Positions 45,001 through 59,529 of a DNA stretch of 64,000 nucleotides are shown in pieces. The notes under the pieces were generated by a model. It searched no databases. It was not told the origin of the DNA and saw only the letters and a program-made list of their open reading frames with translations. This stretch comes from Eretmocerus hayati (Eukaryota; Arthropoda; Insecta; Hymenoptera; Aphelinidae): the NCBI GenBank assembly GCA_029851415.1, contig CM056741.1, positions 174,637,021 through 174,701,020 on the forward strand, in the 5' to 3' direction. Position 1 is the first letter of the stretch. Each line of letters opens with the position of its first letter. A program made the translations under genes and the position numbers.

Positions 45001-47020
45001 TTTGCCGGCAAAGAAGGCCTTGGTTTTCATGTTGGTGAATTTGAATGGATGTTTCAAGGCTCCTGTTGCATATTATCTTGTTAACTCCCTTAGTGGGGTC
45101 GATAAGTCCGTTTTATTGAAAGATCTCTTGATAAAATTGCACGAGAAGAAAATTCGTGTTGTCAGTGTTACATTTGACGGAGATGAGTCTAATCAAAGGT
45201 CTTGCAAGGTATTAGGCGCTAACTTCGACTATAACGACAGCGAGAATTTCCGACCTTATTTCATTCATCCAGCATCAAAGAAAAATGAGAAAGTTTTCGT
45301 ATTTTTTGATCCATGTCATATGGTTAAACTGGTTCGAAATTATTTTGCTCAGAAAGGTCCTTTGATATACGATGGCAGAGAGTACATAGACTGGATATTT
45401 ATTAGAGCGCTAAATAAGAGACAATATGACGAAAAAATGCATTGTGCGTGTAAGGTTAAAAATCGGCATGTATACTTCTACAATGAAAAAATGAAAGTCT
45501 TCTTAGCTACCCAAGTCTTGAGCAATAGCACATCAGTAGCATTGGATTTATTCGAATATTCGTATAAGTTTCCGGAATTTCAGGGTGCTTCAGCCACTTC
45601 TAAATTTTGTGCCAAGTTGAATGCCATTTTTGACCTCTTAAATTCGAAGAGCAAGTTTTGTAAAACGCCTGGTAGACGTGCTATAACGAAAGAAGCTTTG
45701 CTTGAACTGAAAGAAAAAGTCAAAGAGTATATTGAGTACATTGAAAAACTCGAAGTAGATGTTCCTGTCAAGCCAAAGAAAAAATCTTCAAAATCTAAAA
45801 ATAAAAAAGCTGCTTCGGGTAATGATGAGAATGATTCAGGAAATGAATGGAATGGAAATGAGAATATAGTCCACGAGTCCCACACCCAGAAGGAACAATT
45901 AGATTCACCAAATCCCATGATCAATGTGCCAAAAGTTAGGCAATCAGTCTTGAAAGCTACATGCACCAGGACCGGATTCCTGGGAATCATCGTTTGTTTG
46001 ACGAATCTCATTTCGCTTTGCGAAATGCTTTTCGAAGAGAATATTGTCTCATATTTTCTCTCGTATAAGTTATCACAGGACCACGTGGAAATGTTTTTCG
46101 CTCTCATTAGGAGAATGAATGGCTTCAGCAACAATCCTACTACAGTCCAATTTAAATCTGCTTATAGAAAATTGCTTCAAAATTGTTTAAATGTAGCTGT
46201 CCCATTATCAGCCAATTGCACCCCACAAGATCATACAATTTTGTTAACGAATGATATTACGAGCCCAGAAAATCGAAATTCCATTCCAATCCAATCCAAT
46301 CATTCTGATCCACCTGTTCAGCAAGGACCATCTACAAGTATTTCTAGTGCGCGCAAACCATTTGCTGATATAACCAATTCTCCAAGTAAGAAAAAGACAG
46401 CACCAGCCAAAGGGCCAGCAAATAGGAGAAAAAGAAATGAAAGAGTGAAAAAGAAGTTGGAAGATTTCAAAGTGGATAGTTACCTACATTCAAACTATAG
46501 TAGAGATTTGGCACTTTCTCAAACAGAACAATTCGGTTGGGTTGCAACAGAGTATTTGAACGATGTTATTAAACATACTGCTGGATCAATTGTTCGTTCA
46601 ATAATCAAAAGTCGAGACTGTGACGAATGCGTGAATATGCTGAATGGCAAAGTATCGGAAAAATCCAAATTAACTATGGCCAAAAATCGAGGAGGCCTCC
46701 ACTTTGCCTCCGATGAAGTTGTTCTAATTTGTAATAAGACTGAAACAGTGTTGCGAGGATACAAAGATCAATTCGTGCAGAAAGACATCAATTTCAAGCT
46801 TGTAACTGAAACTATGAAAATCATTCCACCAACTGTTTTGCGGAACGATTTACATGACTTGGAGCAAGATATTTTTTATGACCATAGGAAAGAATTGATC
46901 TACTTAGTTATTCAAGGTTACATTGATAGAAGATTGTATTATGAATCCGATAAACTTAATGACAGAGTGGTGCGCACGCGTATTCAATCGAATAAGCAAA
47001 CTCACTTCAAAAATGAGTGA
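42057..47020 (+). CDS. P-element-type transposase with THAP domain (six exons)
   Basis: Exons: 42057-42124, 42731-42957, 43040-43268, 43386-43511, 43588-43852 and 44597-47020, all GT-AG and in phase, about 1,112 residues. The start is AAAAAATGG. Exons 1-2 give a complete THAP zinc finger: C-x2-C at residues 5 and 8, the invariant Trp (RQAWLKAL), CSDHF, and AVPR standing for AVPT. Exons 3-4 are acidic; exon 5 is helical. Exon 6 matches P/THAP9 transposase: HLRELVERIKEK, then candidate catalytic Asp 405 (VTFDEMYMKE), Asp 499 (SVTFDGDESN) and Glu 803 (SQDHVEMFFALIRRMNG), with DPCHMVKLVRN before the inserted domain. It is longer than Drosophila P transposase (751 residues), mostly through Lys/Ser-rich insertions. 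The donor of the last intron (CAG|GTTGAA) is weak. AATAAA follows at about 47302. Confidence 0.85.
43588..43894 (+). CDS. Alternative 3' end of the P-element gene: THAP-only product
   Basis: If the last intron (43853-44596) is retained, exon 5 runs to TGA at 43892-43894, giving about 318 residues: THAP domain, acidic linker and a coiled-coil-like helix (VNLNQLVEKLKSENMDAIAE). This parallels the Drosophila P element, where retention of the last intron makes a DNA-binding repressor. That this happens here is inference. Confidence 0.4.
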
Positions 47021-47744
47021 AGGTTTTTCCAATATGCGGCTAGCTCTTGTCATGAATATGCCAAATATTGAAGAAAGTGCCTATTGAGCAAAATATAGGC
47101 ACTGAATGGACCTATGGTAGTTTTAATGGTCCTTACTGCGATGATGTACACCAAAGTAAAATCTTTTCATCGTCTTTCACGATTGAAAAATTGTTAAAAA
47201 TGATTAGTCAGCTCACTTAATTGTGTCTTTATACCAAAACGTAAGTTGATGGTGATTTGAATTGTCATTCTGAGTTACCATAGCACTAAAAAATCTGTGA
47301 GAAATAAATGAGAGCAACCGAATATATTTGTGAACACTATCTTTTACTACCTACATTCATTCCTACCTGTCGAATTTCCTATAGAAAAAGTTATACATAA
47401 TCCATCACAAACCCGTCGTCATATGAAATACAAGAAAAATTTCAAAATCGATTCGTTTAGGGGAAAAAAGCAGGTGAAAGCTTCATAGATCAGCAGTGTT
47501 GATCGCAAGTTCCATTCATTCAATAATATGCCTGTTCCCCAGTATATATACTCTCTCATACTCCTGGCCCGTGGGAGGCATGCGAGCGCGTTGGCCGCAT
47601 CGCGGAATGATTGTAAAAGAGGTATACAGATGTTACGGTCACTCACATCTCTATGCAAATCTACACGGACGCCCCCTCCATCCCCTTCCCCAATCTTCAT
47701 CTATCTTCCGTCTCTCTCACAAGCCTTCACGCTCTCGAGTGCCA

Positions 47745-47774
47745 CTCCTCGCCTCTATCCGTTGTATCTCTATG
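47745..47774 (-). repeat. P-element terminal inverted repeat, right
   Basis: Exact inverted copy of 41710-41739. Confidence 0.9.
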
Positions 47775-47782
47775 CGATATAC
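47775..47782 (+). repeat. P-element target-site duplication, right (CGATATAC)
   Basis: Matches 41702-41709 exactly. Confidence 0.88.
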
Positions 47783-47850
47783 CCCAAGTCACTGAAATCC
47801 TGCTCTAGTTCTGATGAAAAATCCTAAAGCTATCTCATTTCCTCTTTCAG

Positions 47851-48196
47851 TACTTTGAGAGATGGATATGACTCAGCACCTGGTGTATGTCAACCGATCG
47901 CCGTTCACAACCTTTGGGATACACCAGATGTCGAGGCAAATAGAGACGAACTTCCGAAACAAAAACATCACGCATGTAGATCATGGCGACTGTCTTTTGG
48001 CACTCTCAATATATCAAATCGTACCACCAAGCACAATGCTAAAGTACAAATCGATCAAGTTCCAACGAACGTCTTGCATCATGTGAGTAAATTTTACGTC
48101 TGTGAAGGTTGTGGCAAGATTTATTGGCATGGATCGCATATGGAGCGAGTTTTCAAGAGCGGTTTGAAGATTAAGGTAGATCAGGTTGAAGTGTAG
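47851..48196 (+). CDS. Terminal exon of a Mut7-C domain (EXD3/Nibbler-type exonuclease) protein
   Basis: A strong acceptor (CCTCTTTCAG) opens a phase-1 frame of about 115 codons ending at TAG. The C-terminal part has the Mut7-C zinc-ribbon signature, FYVCEGCGKIYWHGSHMERV, preceded by VQIDQVPTNVL, both typical of the C termini of EXD3, Nibbler and mut-7. In that family the N-terminal domain is a DEDD 3'-5' exonuclease that trims small-RNA ends, while Mut7-C is a PIN-like fold. The exonuclease exons are not in this window next to it: immediately upstream is the P element, and before that palindromes. Either the rest lies beyond large intron(s) or this is an orphan exon. It is convergent with SPG7. 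Confidence 0.6.
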
Positions 48197-50309
48197 ATGA
48201 ATATCCTCTATTCCTCTTGCAAGGATTTGAAAGAGATTGAGATGAGTTCAAGATAGTTACTTCAGTCGATGCAGAGACATTTCTTGTACGTCTACCACCT
48301 TCTTTATTGAGTTAAGTTCCATTACAAAACTTGGTTCCTCTAATGAAGTGCAATTCCATTGATCTCAGTTGAACGTAGATACTATCTCACAAAGCACGAT
48401 ACATTCAAAATCTTGGTTACGAAGTCATTCTGAGGAGTTAGTAATAATGAATTAAACGAGCGACAGAATATCCGTGGACTGTTGAAATCGTAAAAACAAC
48501 AAGCGTTCAACTTTTTTGATCATGCACTAAAAAAATCTCAGAAACAAAATCGTCTCCCGCAGAGTTAGGAAATTGATTGTACAAGACTGGCCATGTTATA
48601 CTTTAGCAAATTTTTATGGCCGTTTCGAAGAAAGTTCTCTGGGCATACTTACAGGCTGGTTTGTCTGTTGAATGAGTGAGTTTTGTTTGGAATCAGGAAT
48701 ATCGACCGCAAATTGTAACCACTAAACAATATGAATCGAGATTATTTTAGCTTGAGAAATCATTTGAACTCATGCAAGGACTTGAAATAATTTTTGTCGA
48801 CAGTTGAAATTTGCAGAAACATTTTTCCTGTGAGTGAAGTTTGAAGGAATATTTCTTCAAATTCCTGAGCAATGTTTTTTTCTAATCAGTTCTGTAATCA
48901 ATCCCACGTCGTCATCACATTCCTATACAGAACAATATCGCTCTTGATTTTTTCGAAAGGGCATTCATGAAATTCACCAAACTACGAAACTCTTGGATGG
49001 GAATGCCGGAACGATAATGGTAGTATCTAGGTTCAGGTATAGTTTAATCAGAAGCGCGAGATGAGTTGCACAACCATATGTAATTCTATGATGATTTGCT
49101 CTCGATCAACGGATTTTAGAGTGAGTCAGAATAACTTTGCTCCTTTCCACCAAAAGATCACAATTCTGTTGACTTGCGGTAATTCAAAAAGAAAGAATTC
49201 AAATCAGAACACAATTCTTCTTCTCGTTATGTTTCGATGAGCTTCAGAGGAACCTACAACGGCCATTTTCGATTTTTTTTGTTCAAGTCATCATACCTCA
49301 TCGAAACATTAATTTTTCAACCAATGAGGCAACTTGTGTTCAGTCACCTCATCAAGTCATTTACAAATGTGAGTTTTTAACACTTTTGATACTCTTTTTC
49401 TGGAAAAGAACGTTTGCCGCGTTACGAAAGTTTTGATGCGGGAAGCTTATTTTCTACCTTACAGTTTATAAAAATCTGAATGAGACACCATGAAAACCCA
49501 CTCGTTATCAACGAATTTTTCTCGGCATATGAGAATTTTTTTTTTTTTTGCCTGACTACGGCAAAGAAGAACAACCTTTGACGGTTGAAACAACGTGTAA
49601 AGAGGAAATTACCTGACTTTCGCCACAAAATGTTGTGATGTTATCCTTCATAGTATAACTATCGAATATTAATTGCATATGTTTCACGCGTTCCTATGAT
49701 TACTTACATTTAGTGCGTTAGACATAATTAGTCCATTTTCTTGTCTTGCGATTTCCAAAACATTTCGTGACCTGCTTACAATAATAAGTACATGATTATT
49801 CTTTTGTTCACAAATTGTATATTATAGAATCTTATAATATTGTATCTGCGATAGCGAGGCCGATGAACATCCATCAGAGCATATACTCAAATATAGAAAA
49901 TTCAAAATCTTTCATCTTCGATGTTCATCATATCTGACGATTTAGAAGTTTCACAACTAAAGATGTTGACAGGTGCATTTTTCACTAGCAAAAATTGTAT
50001 TTCAATATTGATGATTAACTGTCTTCCATTTTTCATTGCCTAAGTGAGAATGATTTCATTAAATTCAAATTCTCTACTTACACCAGCGGTCAAAAGTTTA
50101 TCATCACCCGATAAATAAATTTTAACCGTCTCAGCTCGATATTTTGGAACTAGTTGGCCGTAATGGACTCTTGCGTAGCTCGTTTCGAAGATCTTTTTAC
50201 ACACTTTCCGTTGAGTTATTGCTTTATTTAGTCCGTCTGTGCCGGTCCGAGCTTTATTAGATAGAAAATGTCCATTTTTTACAATTCGACGTAAATCGTT
50301 GCTCTTCAT
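48197..50309. other. Stretch without a supported gene
   Basis: Only short ORFs. The frame at 50040-50309 (minus, 89 codons) has no recognised domain. A poly-T run lies at about 49540-49549. Confidence 0.4.
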
Positions 50310-50735
50310 CCATTCTACGGAAATCCATGGATCGGAATAAAAATCATGGCATCTGAAGGTGCTTTACAAGAGCTTCAAAAGTCGTTTCTAAGAAGTATCC
50401 TAGCTCATTCCCGGTCCGAGTAGTGATTGTTTCCTCGAGGAACATTCGTCATGAAAAAGAGGCCCACTATTTAGGAATGATGTGGAAATGAGACATATAT
50501 TGATACAACTATGCTTTCTCTGGATCTCATGACCACACTTGACGAAAGAAACCAGGGATAGTCTTTGTACCTTCATCAGTATGAGGTTTATCTTTTTCGT
50601 GTTTGAAAACAGTCACTACTCGGACCAGAAACGAGCCAGAGTAACTTCCGGAAACGGATCTTGAAGCTCTTGAGTAGCACTTTGAGATGCCATAAAATTT
50701 ATTTGGATCCATGAATTTCCGTAAAATATGCAGGT
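50310..50735. mobile_element. 430-bp foldback element
   Basis: Inverted arms at about 50310-50460 and 50580-50735 share GGAAATCCATGGATC-like ends, ATGGCATCT, AGAGCTTCAA and GGTCCGAGTAGTGA. The short ORF at 50527-50712 is a by-product of the right arm. Confidence 0.65.
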
Positions 50736-51480
50736 AGTCAAAGATATTTTGTAAAACCGTAAAGAGATGACCTTCTTATGACTGGTGCGGTTCGGAGATG
50801 CAGAAATGGAGCAAGAAGTCGCATAACATATTTGAAAGTGTACGAGAAGAGCTTCAATATGAGCTTAGCAAAACTTCATTTCGATCAACTAAGCCCGGGG
50901 TATCGAGTCAAGTAGACTAAAATAGTATTACGGAGTTGCGGGAAAAGCGCGTTTCCGCAAGGAGGTACCTATGGTGTTTTCTCCGTTGAAAGCAAAAAAA
51001 TGTTTTGTAGGTGATCTTGAACTTTTGAGTGTTAGTGTAAGTAATGGATATATCATTTTTAATCATGGATATTGATATTAAAAAAAGGAAAAACCAAATT
51101 TTGATGGGTTACACGTCACCTTGATGTGAATAATATGGAAGAAACCGAGGTTTACCCAGCTGATCCATTGTGAAGTATTTTCTGATTGCTTCCAATAAAG
51201 TAAAATGTGGTAAGCCCAATCGAGATGAATGCGTATAGGCCTATATAGTAATAAATCAAAATATAAAAATTATTGTAATCTGAATATTGTTTATTTACTA
51301 ATAAAATTTCTTCATTCTGAAATTCAGTTTAATATTTACTTTATTCCTATCTGTTGACGCTATTTTACAAATTCCATAGAATTAGTTCGTAAGCATTTTC
51401 TACAAAGTCGTAGAAACGACGAAAAAATATGAATGTACAAACTATTATTATGATAACGGTAAAGAATCACACAACAAAAA
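50736..51480. other. 3' flank of SPG7 with poly(A) signals and a small hairpin
   Basis: Reverse-strand AATAAA motifs at 51290-51295 and 51340-51345 suit SPG7 polyadenylation. At about 50934-50970 a hairpin (GAGTTGCGGGAAAAGCGCG... against TTTCCGCAAGGAGGTACC) resembles the one at 57401. Confidence 0.45.
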
Positions 51481-55483
<4,003 letters not shown>

Positions 55484-56272
55484 TCTGTTTATTTTTCAAA
55501 GCTTTCTGAGCTTTATTGTAAAGGGATAAACAATTAACATTACACTGTACACCACTAACACCTCAAGTCACGAATCAAATTGAATTGGACGTGAGGTTAC
55601 AAATTCATATTGCACATTATTCTTGGCCACAACATTCTTCTTCGATCTTCTTGGAGAAAAATTTGCTCACAGGATTCACTCGGAAAATTGTAGTCATGCT
55701 GATTGTTGTACGTGTGGAGCTTGTGAGTTTATTTTAACAACACTGTGCAAATAATAGGAATGAATAGCAAATCTTAGCAGACGGCAGACGTGATTATTAC
55801 TGGAGTTGGCACAATGTTGGGAAATCTTCGGGTCAGGTGAGGGTGAGTTAGGTTTGTCGAGCGGTCAGATCCAGATCACTAGTATGCACTACACCTGTAG
55901 TACTATCTGTCTTTATCATGACTTCAAAATGACATCATCAAATCTCTTGCTACTTTTTTTATATTCATCCAAAAAGTCAGGGTTTTCTAGTCATAGTTCT
56001 GCAAGATATTCGCATTAAAGCTTACTTATATATGCAGTTAACCCCCTTACATGTTCTACGGAGAAACACATCCGAAAATTCCACTAAAAAGTCATCTGAC
56101 GATTGGTTTTTTTCGGGAATTCCAACTTGGAAATTTAAAGATGAAATTTGTCGATGACATGATGAAGTCCTGATAGATGAGCCCACTCGGCAATGACTGG
56201 TAATTTGCGGGGCCGATTTATTGCGTGAGAAAGAGATGAAACTGGCTCTGGATAGTAATCATCGATAACCCC
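55484..56272. promoter_or_regulatory. 5' flank of SPG7
   Basis: No repeat or convincing ORF. The transcription start of SPG7 must lie here, but no clear TATA box at a fitting distance could be chosen. Confidence 0.3.
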
Positions 56273-56515
56273 ACTGAAAATAATACGGCTCGATACAATT
56301 CCTAGAATCGAGTCGATAAATTAGCTACTTAATCAATTGGGTCATTCATCAAAATCATTTGAGTTTATCAAGATTTAGCAGGGTTATGGATAAAACCCTG
56401 CTAGATCTTGATAAACTATAAACTGTTCGGCAGCTCATAACAAATCGTTCAGATCTACAGCTTTGATTAATTTCGATTTACTCAAATACTTTCAATGAAT
56501 GACCCAATTAATTAG
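56273..56515. mobile_element. Mariner-type MITE, decayed copy
   Basis: Similar over its length to the intact element at 62761-63032 (CTGAAAATAAT start, GGGTCATTCATCAAAATCAT, AACTGTTCGG, GAATGACCCAATTAATTAGC). Its inner arms pair (TCAAGATTTAGCAGGGTT against ACCCTGCTAGATCTTGA). The right terminus has been lost. Confidence 0.6.
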
Positions 56516-56945
56516 CCAACATGAAACAAATTGTGATCGTGGCAGTTAATTCCCTTTTTCGGACCCATAGGTATAGATAACTTTGAAAAATGCGTACTGC
56601 AAAAATGATAGTTGGTCGCGGATCTAAAGATGAATCCGCACGTTCGACCAAAAGCATATCTAGCGGCAAGGCGGAAAAGAAACTCTCTAAGGTAGAAGTA
56701 AACAGTAAACGAGCCATCACAGAACGGTCTGGTACCAGAATAGACCAGAGAACCAGTATACTCGGTCTACAACCCGATTTATTATATTCCTCTAAATGTT
56801 CCATCAACTCAAACGTAAACTTTAACGATTTTGTCACTTACAGTTGTTTAAATGACTCTATGCCAAATTTGTTTAAATGCTTGAACTTGCCTCTCGTATA
56901 TCACGTGACTTTCTCTACCTTATAGAGTAGGGTCCCTAAAATTAA

Positions 56946-57119
56946 TGGGCCTAGACAAGGGGGGGGGGGGGGCAGCCGCCATATTCAGCGACCTACACGT
57001 ACACGGGCGCACCGGTGTATGTACACTCACACAGATGCGGCCCTATCTAAAAAGCACGGGATCGCTGAATATGGCGGAGCCAATCAGAAGGATTACCCCC
57101 CCCCCCTTGTCTAGACCCG
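56946..57119. mobile_element. TTAA-flanked MITE with long G/C homopolymers
   Basis: Ends are TGGGCCTAGACAAGG followed by a G run, and its mirror, a C run followed by CCTTGTCTAGACCCG. TTAA lies immediately outside both ends (56942-56945, 57120-57123), as for piggyBac-type insertion. The inner arms GCCGCCATATTCAGCGA and TCGCTGAATATGGCGG also pair. Confidence 0.6.
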
Positions 57120-57400
57120 TTAATTATAGAGCTGACTTCAACGCCATCTTACAGGGCTCGAACTTGCGGATGAGCTGCAAATCAGCAGTAACAATTTCAA
57201 AACTTGAAAATTAAGGTAAATCAAATGTCTCGGTGGGATATCCGTCCAGCATCCACAGTCTTCATTTCAATTTTAAAGGGACAGAATAAAATTCATAAGG
57301 CAGGATTCGTTTTGTCTTCTGCATGATTTGTCTTCTACAACTTCAAACGAGTGATCGAAATCGAAGTGATAACGCCAACTAAATAACCTCGATAATATAT

Positions 57401-57598
57401 ATTATGTACCGAGTTGCGGAAAACGCATTTTCTGTACGAAACGAGTCGAGCTTGCGCCGACGTCTAAGACTCGTTTTGTGAAGAAAATCGTTTTCCGCAC
57501 GAGGTACATAATGAATTTTATCGCCTGACGATGGAAACAGCGTTTGTCCGTCCGCGTAGGCGGACGGAAACACGATGTTTCCATCGGTAAGGCGATAA
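57401..57598. repeat. Two adjacent hairpins
   Basis: Hairpin 1: ATTATGTACCGAGTTGCGG... (57401-57433) against CCGCACGAGGTACATAAT (ending 57512). Hairpin 2: TTATCGCCTGACGATGGAAA (57518) against TTTCCATCGGTAAGGCGATAA (ending 57598), with GTCCGTCCGC and GGCGGAC at the tip. Similar pieces recur near 50934 and flank the palindrome at 40212-41447. Confidence 0.7.
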
Positions 57599-57983
57599 TA
57601 ACTATTATTATGGTCCAATCAAACTTTCTGTTGGTAATTCATTTAACGCTTATGGTTATTATTATCATAATTAATAATGACAATCAGTATGACAATCATA
57701 AATGTTACAGGAAAATAGATCGTTGGTTTTGTACATACACATGGAGAAAAAACATCAAATCACTTGGAACACAATATGCTCTTATTACATACATACGGAT
57801 CAAAAAGAAATCAAAGCATAATAGTCATCTGATTTTGATATTAATATGAAATCAGAATCACTAATATCATAATGAGGTTTCTGATTTTGACAATATCAGA
57901 AAAGTTTTCCGAGAAGAGGTTTCATAGATTATGTGGAAAGTTCATGCTTTCATTGAAAGGTGATAATTTCATCTTCTTTTATA

Positions 57984-59003
57984 CCGCCAACCGGGGTAAC
58001 TTTGAAACAAAAATCGCGTATTTTTTCTTCAACCTCGCCAAACTTGTACGTCTTGCATCAGAAGCGCATTGTATCTGTAGTCAAACGAAACAATCTCAGC
58101 TTTCGATTGAGGTGCTTATAAGGTCCATTTGGACATCTCTGGTTGGAGCTAAGAGCGCTGAAAGTCGTGTTCCAAAGTTAGACACGGACTGGGGTAACTT
58201 TGGAACAAAAATTGTTATCATTATTTATTCGTCAATTAATTCATAAAATAGGTCACGCGATCAATTTTCACCATCAGTAATCGAAAGTTGAGGGTTATAG
58301 CTTTCTATTGACCTATTGTAAAAGCCCATTTGGTTGAATTCAACTTCTACAATCGAGCATAGACAACTTCAGCATACCTTAGTCTCTGCACCACGGCTGA
58401 CTCTCGAGAAGGAAAATACCTTCATAGGCGGTTTCTGACAAAAACTGCAAGAACTCGGCTTCCGTGGGTCGTAGTTAGACGTTCTTTGGCTCATTTTGAA
58501 GCTTTCATCAACAACTACTCAAGTAAGTAGAATTTGATGATGATATAGAAATTGGGAGATAATTTAGAGTACATAAAGAAGTGTTCCAAAGTTACCAAAG
58601 TTTCTGGCAAAAAATACGTACTGATCAGATTTTACTCTACAAAATTGGAACTTCGTGAAAATACCCCAATGTAACAATGGATTCGTCCAGATATGTGCAC
58701 GGTCGAGTGAAATCTAGGTTTGCTACCTTGGATTCGACCTGGTAAGGTCGGAACCACACTACTTTTTCGGAGAGACTGTTTGCTAGGTCGAAAACATACT
58801 TCTGAAGAAGTCAGCTTATAAACGGATTAAAAGCTGTTGAAGGCCCTCACGCCAATTCAAAACATTGTTTATGCGTACCCCAAGAAGGAGAAATCGGTAT
58901 TAAAGTCTCAGGATCATCTGCCTAGCCAACTATGCGTGATAACCACTCTTTCGTGGGTTGTTCCAAAGTTACCCCCGTGTTCCAAAGTTACCCCGGTTGA
59001 CGG
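57984..59003. mobile_element. TA-flanked 1.0-kb element with repeated GGGGTAACTTTGGAAC motif
   Basis: The ends CCGCCAACCGGGGTAACTTT and, reversed, CCGTCAACCGGGGTAACTTT are flanked by TA (57982-57983, 59004-59005). The GGGGTAACTTTGGAAC core recurs inside, near 58192 (same strand) and inverted near 58580, 58966 and 58979. It has mariner-like insertion style but no transposase. Confidence 0.65.
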
Positions 59004-59529
59004 TAATTGAAGTGAGTCACGGGAAGAGCGAGAATCATTCAATATAGATTAAAAATACATTCGGCAAACTATATTAACTCTTAGACACTAAAGAATGTTT
59101 TTATTCTTAAATATGGACATACAGCATTTGCCAGATTTCTATCTGTTAAACTTAACTTACATCCCTATCCTCGGACTAACAATGTATCGCAATCGAATCT
59201 ATGGCCTTTAATTCTAGTATTAGGTACCTCTTCGTGAGTTAGTCGGTGAAAACAAGGGCAACAGTCACCAATACATTTGTTGTAGTAAGGGTGTTCATGG
59301 GCTGTAATAAGGAAATAACGATTTTAAAAGTTTATTCCTGTTTCAAAATACAGAATAATATTAACAGCTGTGTAAGTAATCAAGATGAATCAAAAATTTT
59401 TCATTACACAATAATGTTCCAACCATTTTTAAGTGTGAGAGTTTATTATTTTGTGAGATGGCTAAGTATTTCGAAAAAGACGAAATGCAATCTTTTGCAG
59501 TGTGCTAACGAAAATCAACAAGAACGTTA

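Larger units (their letters stand above)
41710..47774 (+). mobile_element. Apparently intact P-element-family transposon
   Basis: The terminal inverted repeats are 30 bp and perfect (41710-41739 and 47745-47774, starting CATAGAGATACAACGG). The direct repeat CGATATAC (41702-41709, 47775-47782) flanks it. P-family elements make 8-bp duplications, and Drosophila P ends also begin with CA. Total length is 6,065 bp. Inside is one THAP-plus-transposase gene with no detected nonsense or frameshift. GTGAGAGA recurs near both ends (41766, 41861 and inverted at 47713), possible subterminal transposase sites. Perfect ends, perfect duplication and an intact gene argue for a young, possibly mobile copy. 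Confidence 0.92.

Noticed and set aside
47862..48086. Alternative frame starting at an ATG in the Mut7-C exon
   Set aside because: Only the other frame gives the zinc-ribbon signature and agrees with the splice acceptor.
50527..50712. 61-codon ORF starting MDPNKFYG
   Set aside because: It is one arm of a foldback element; the mirrored arm has no matching frame.
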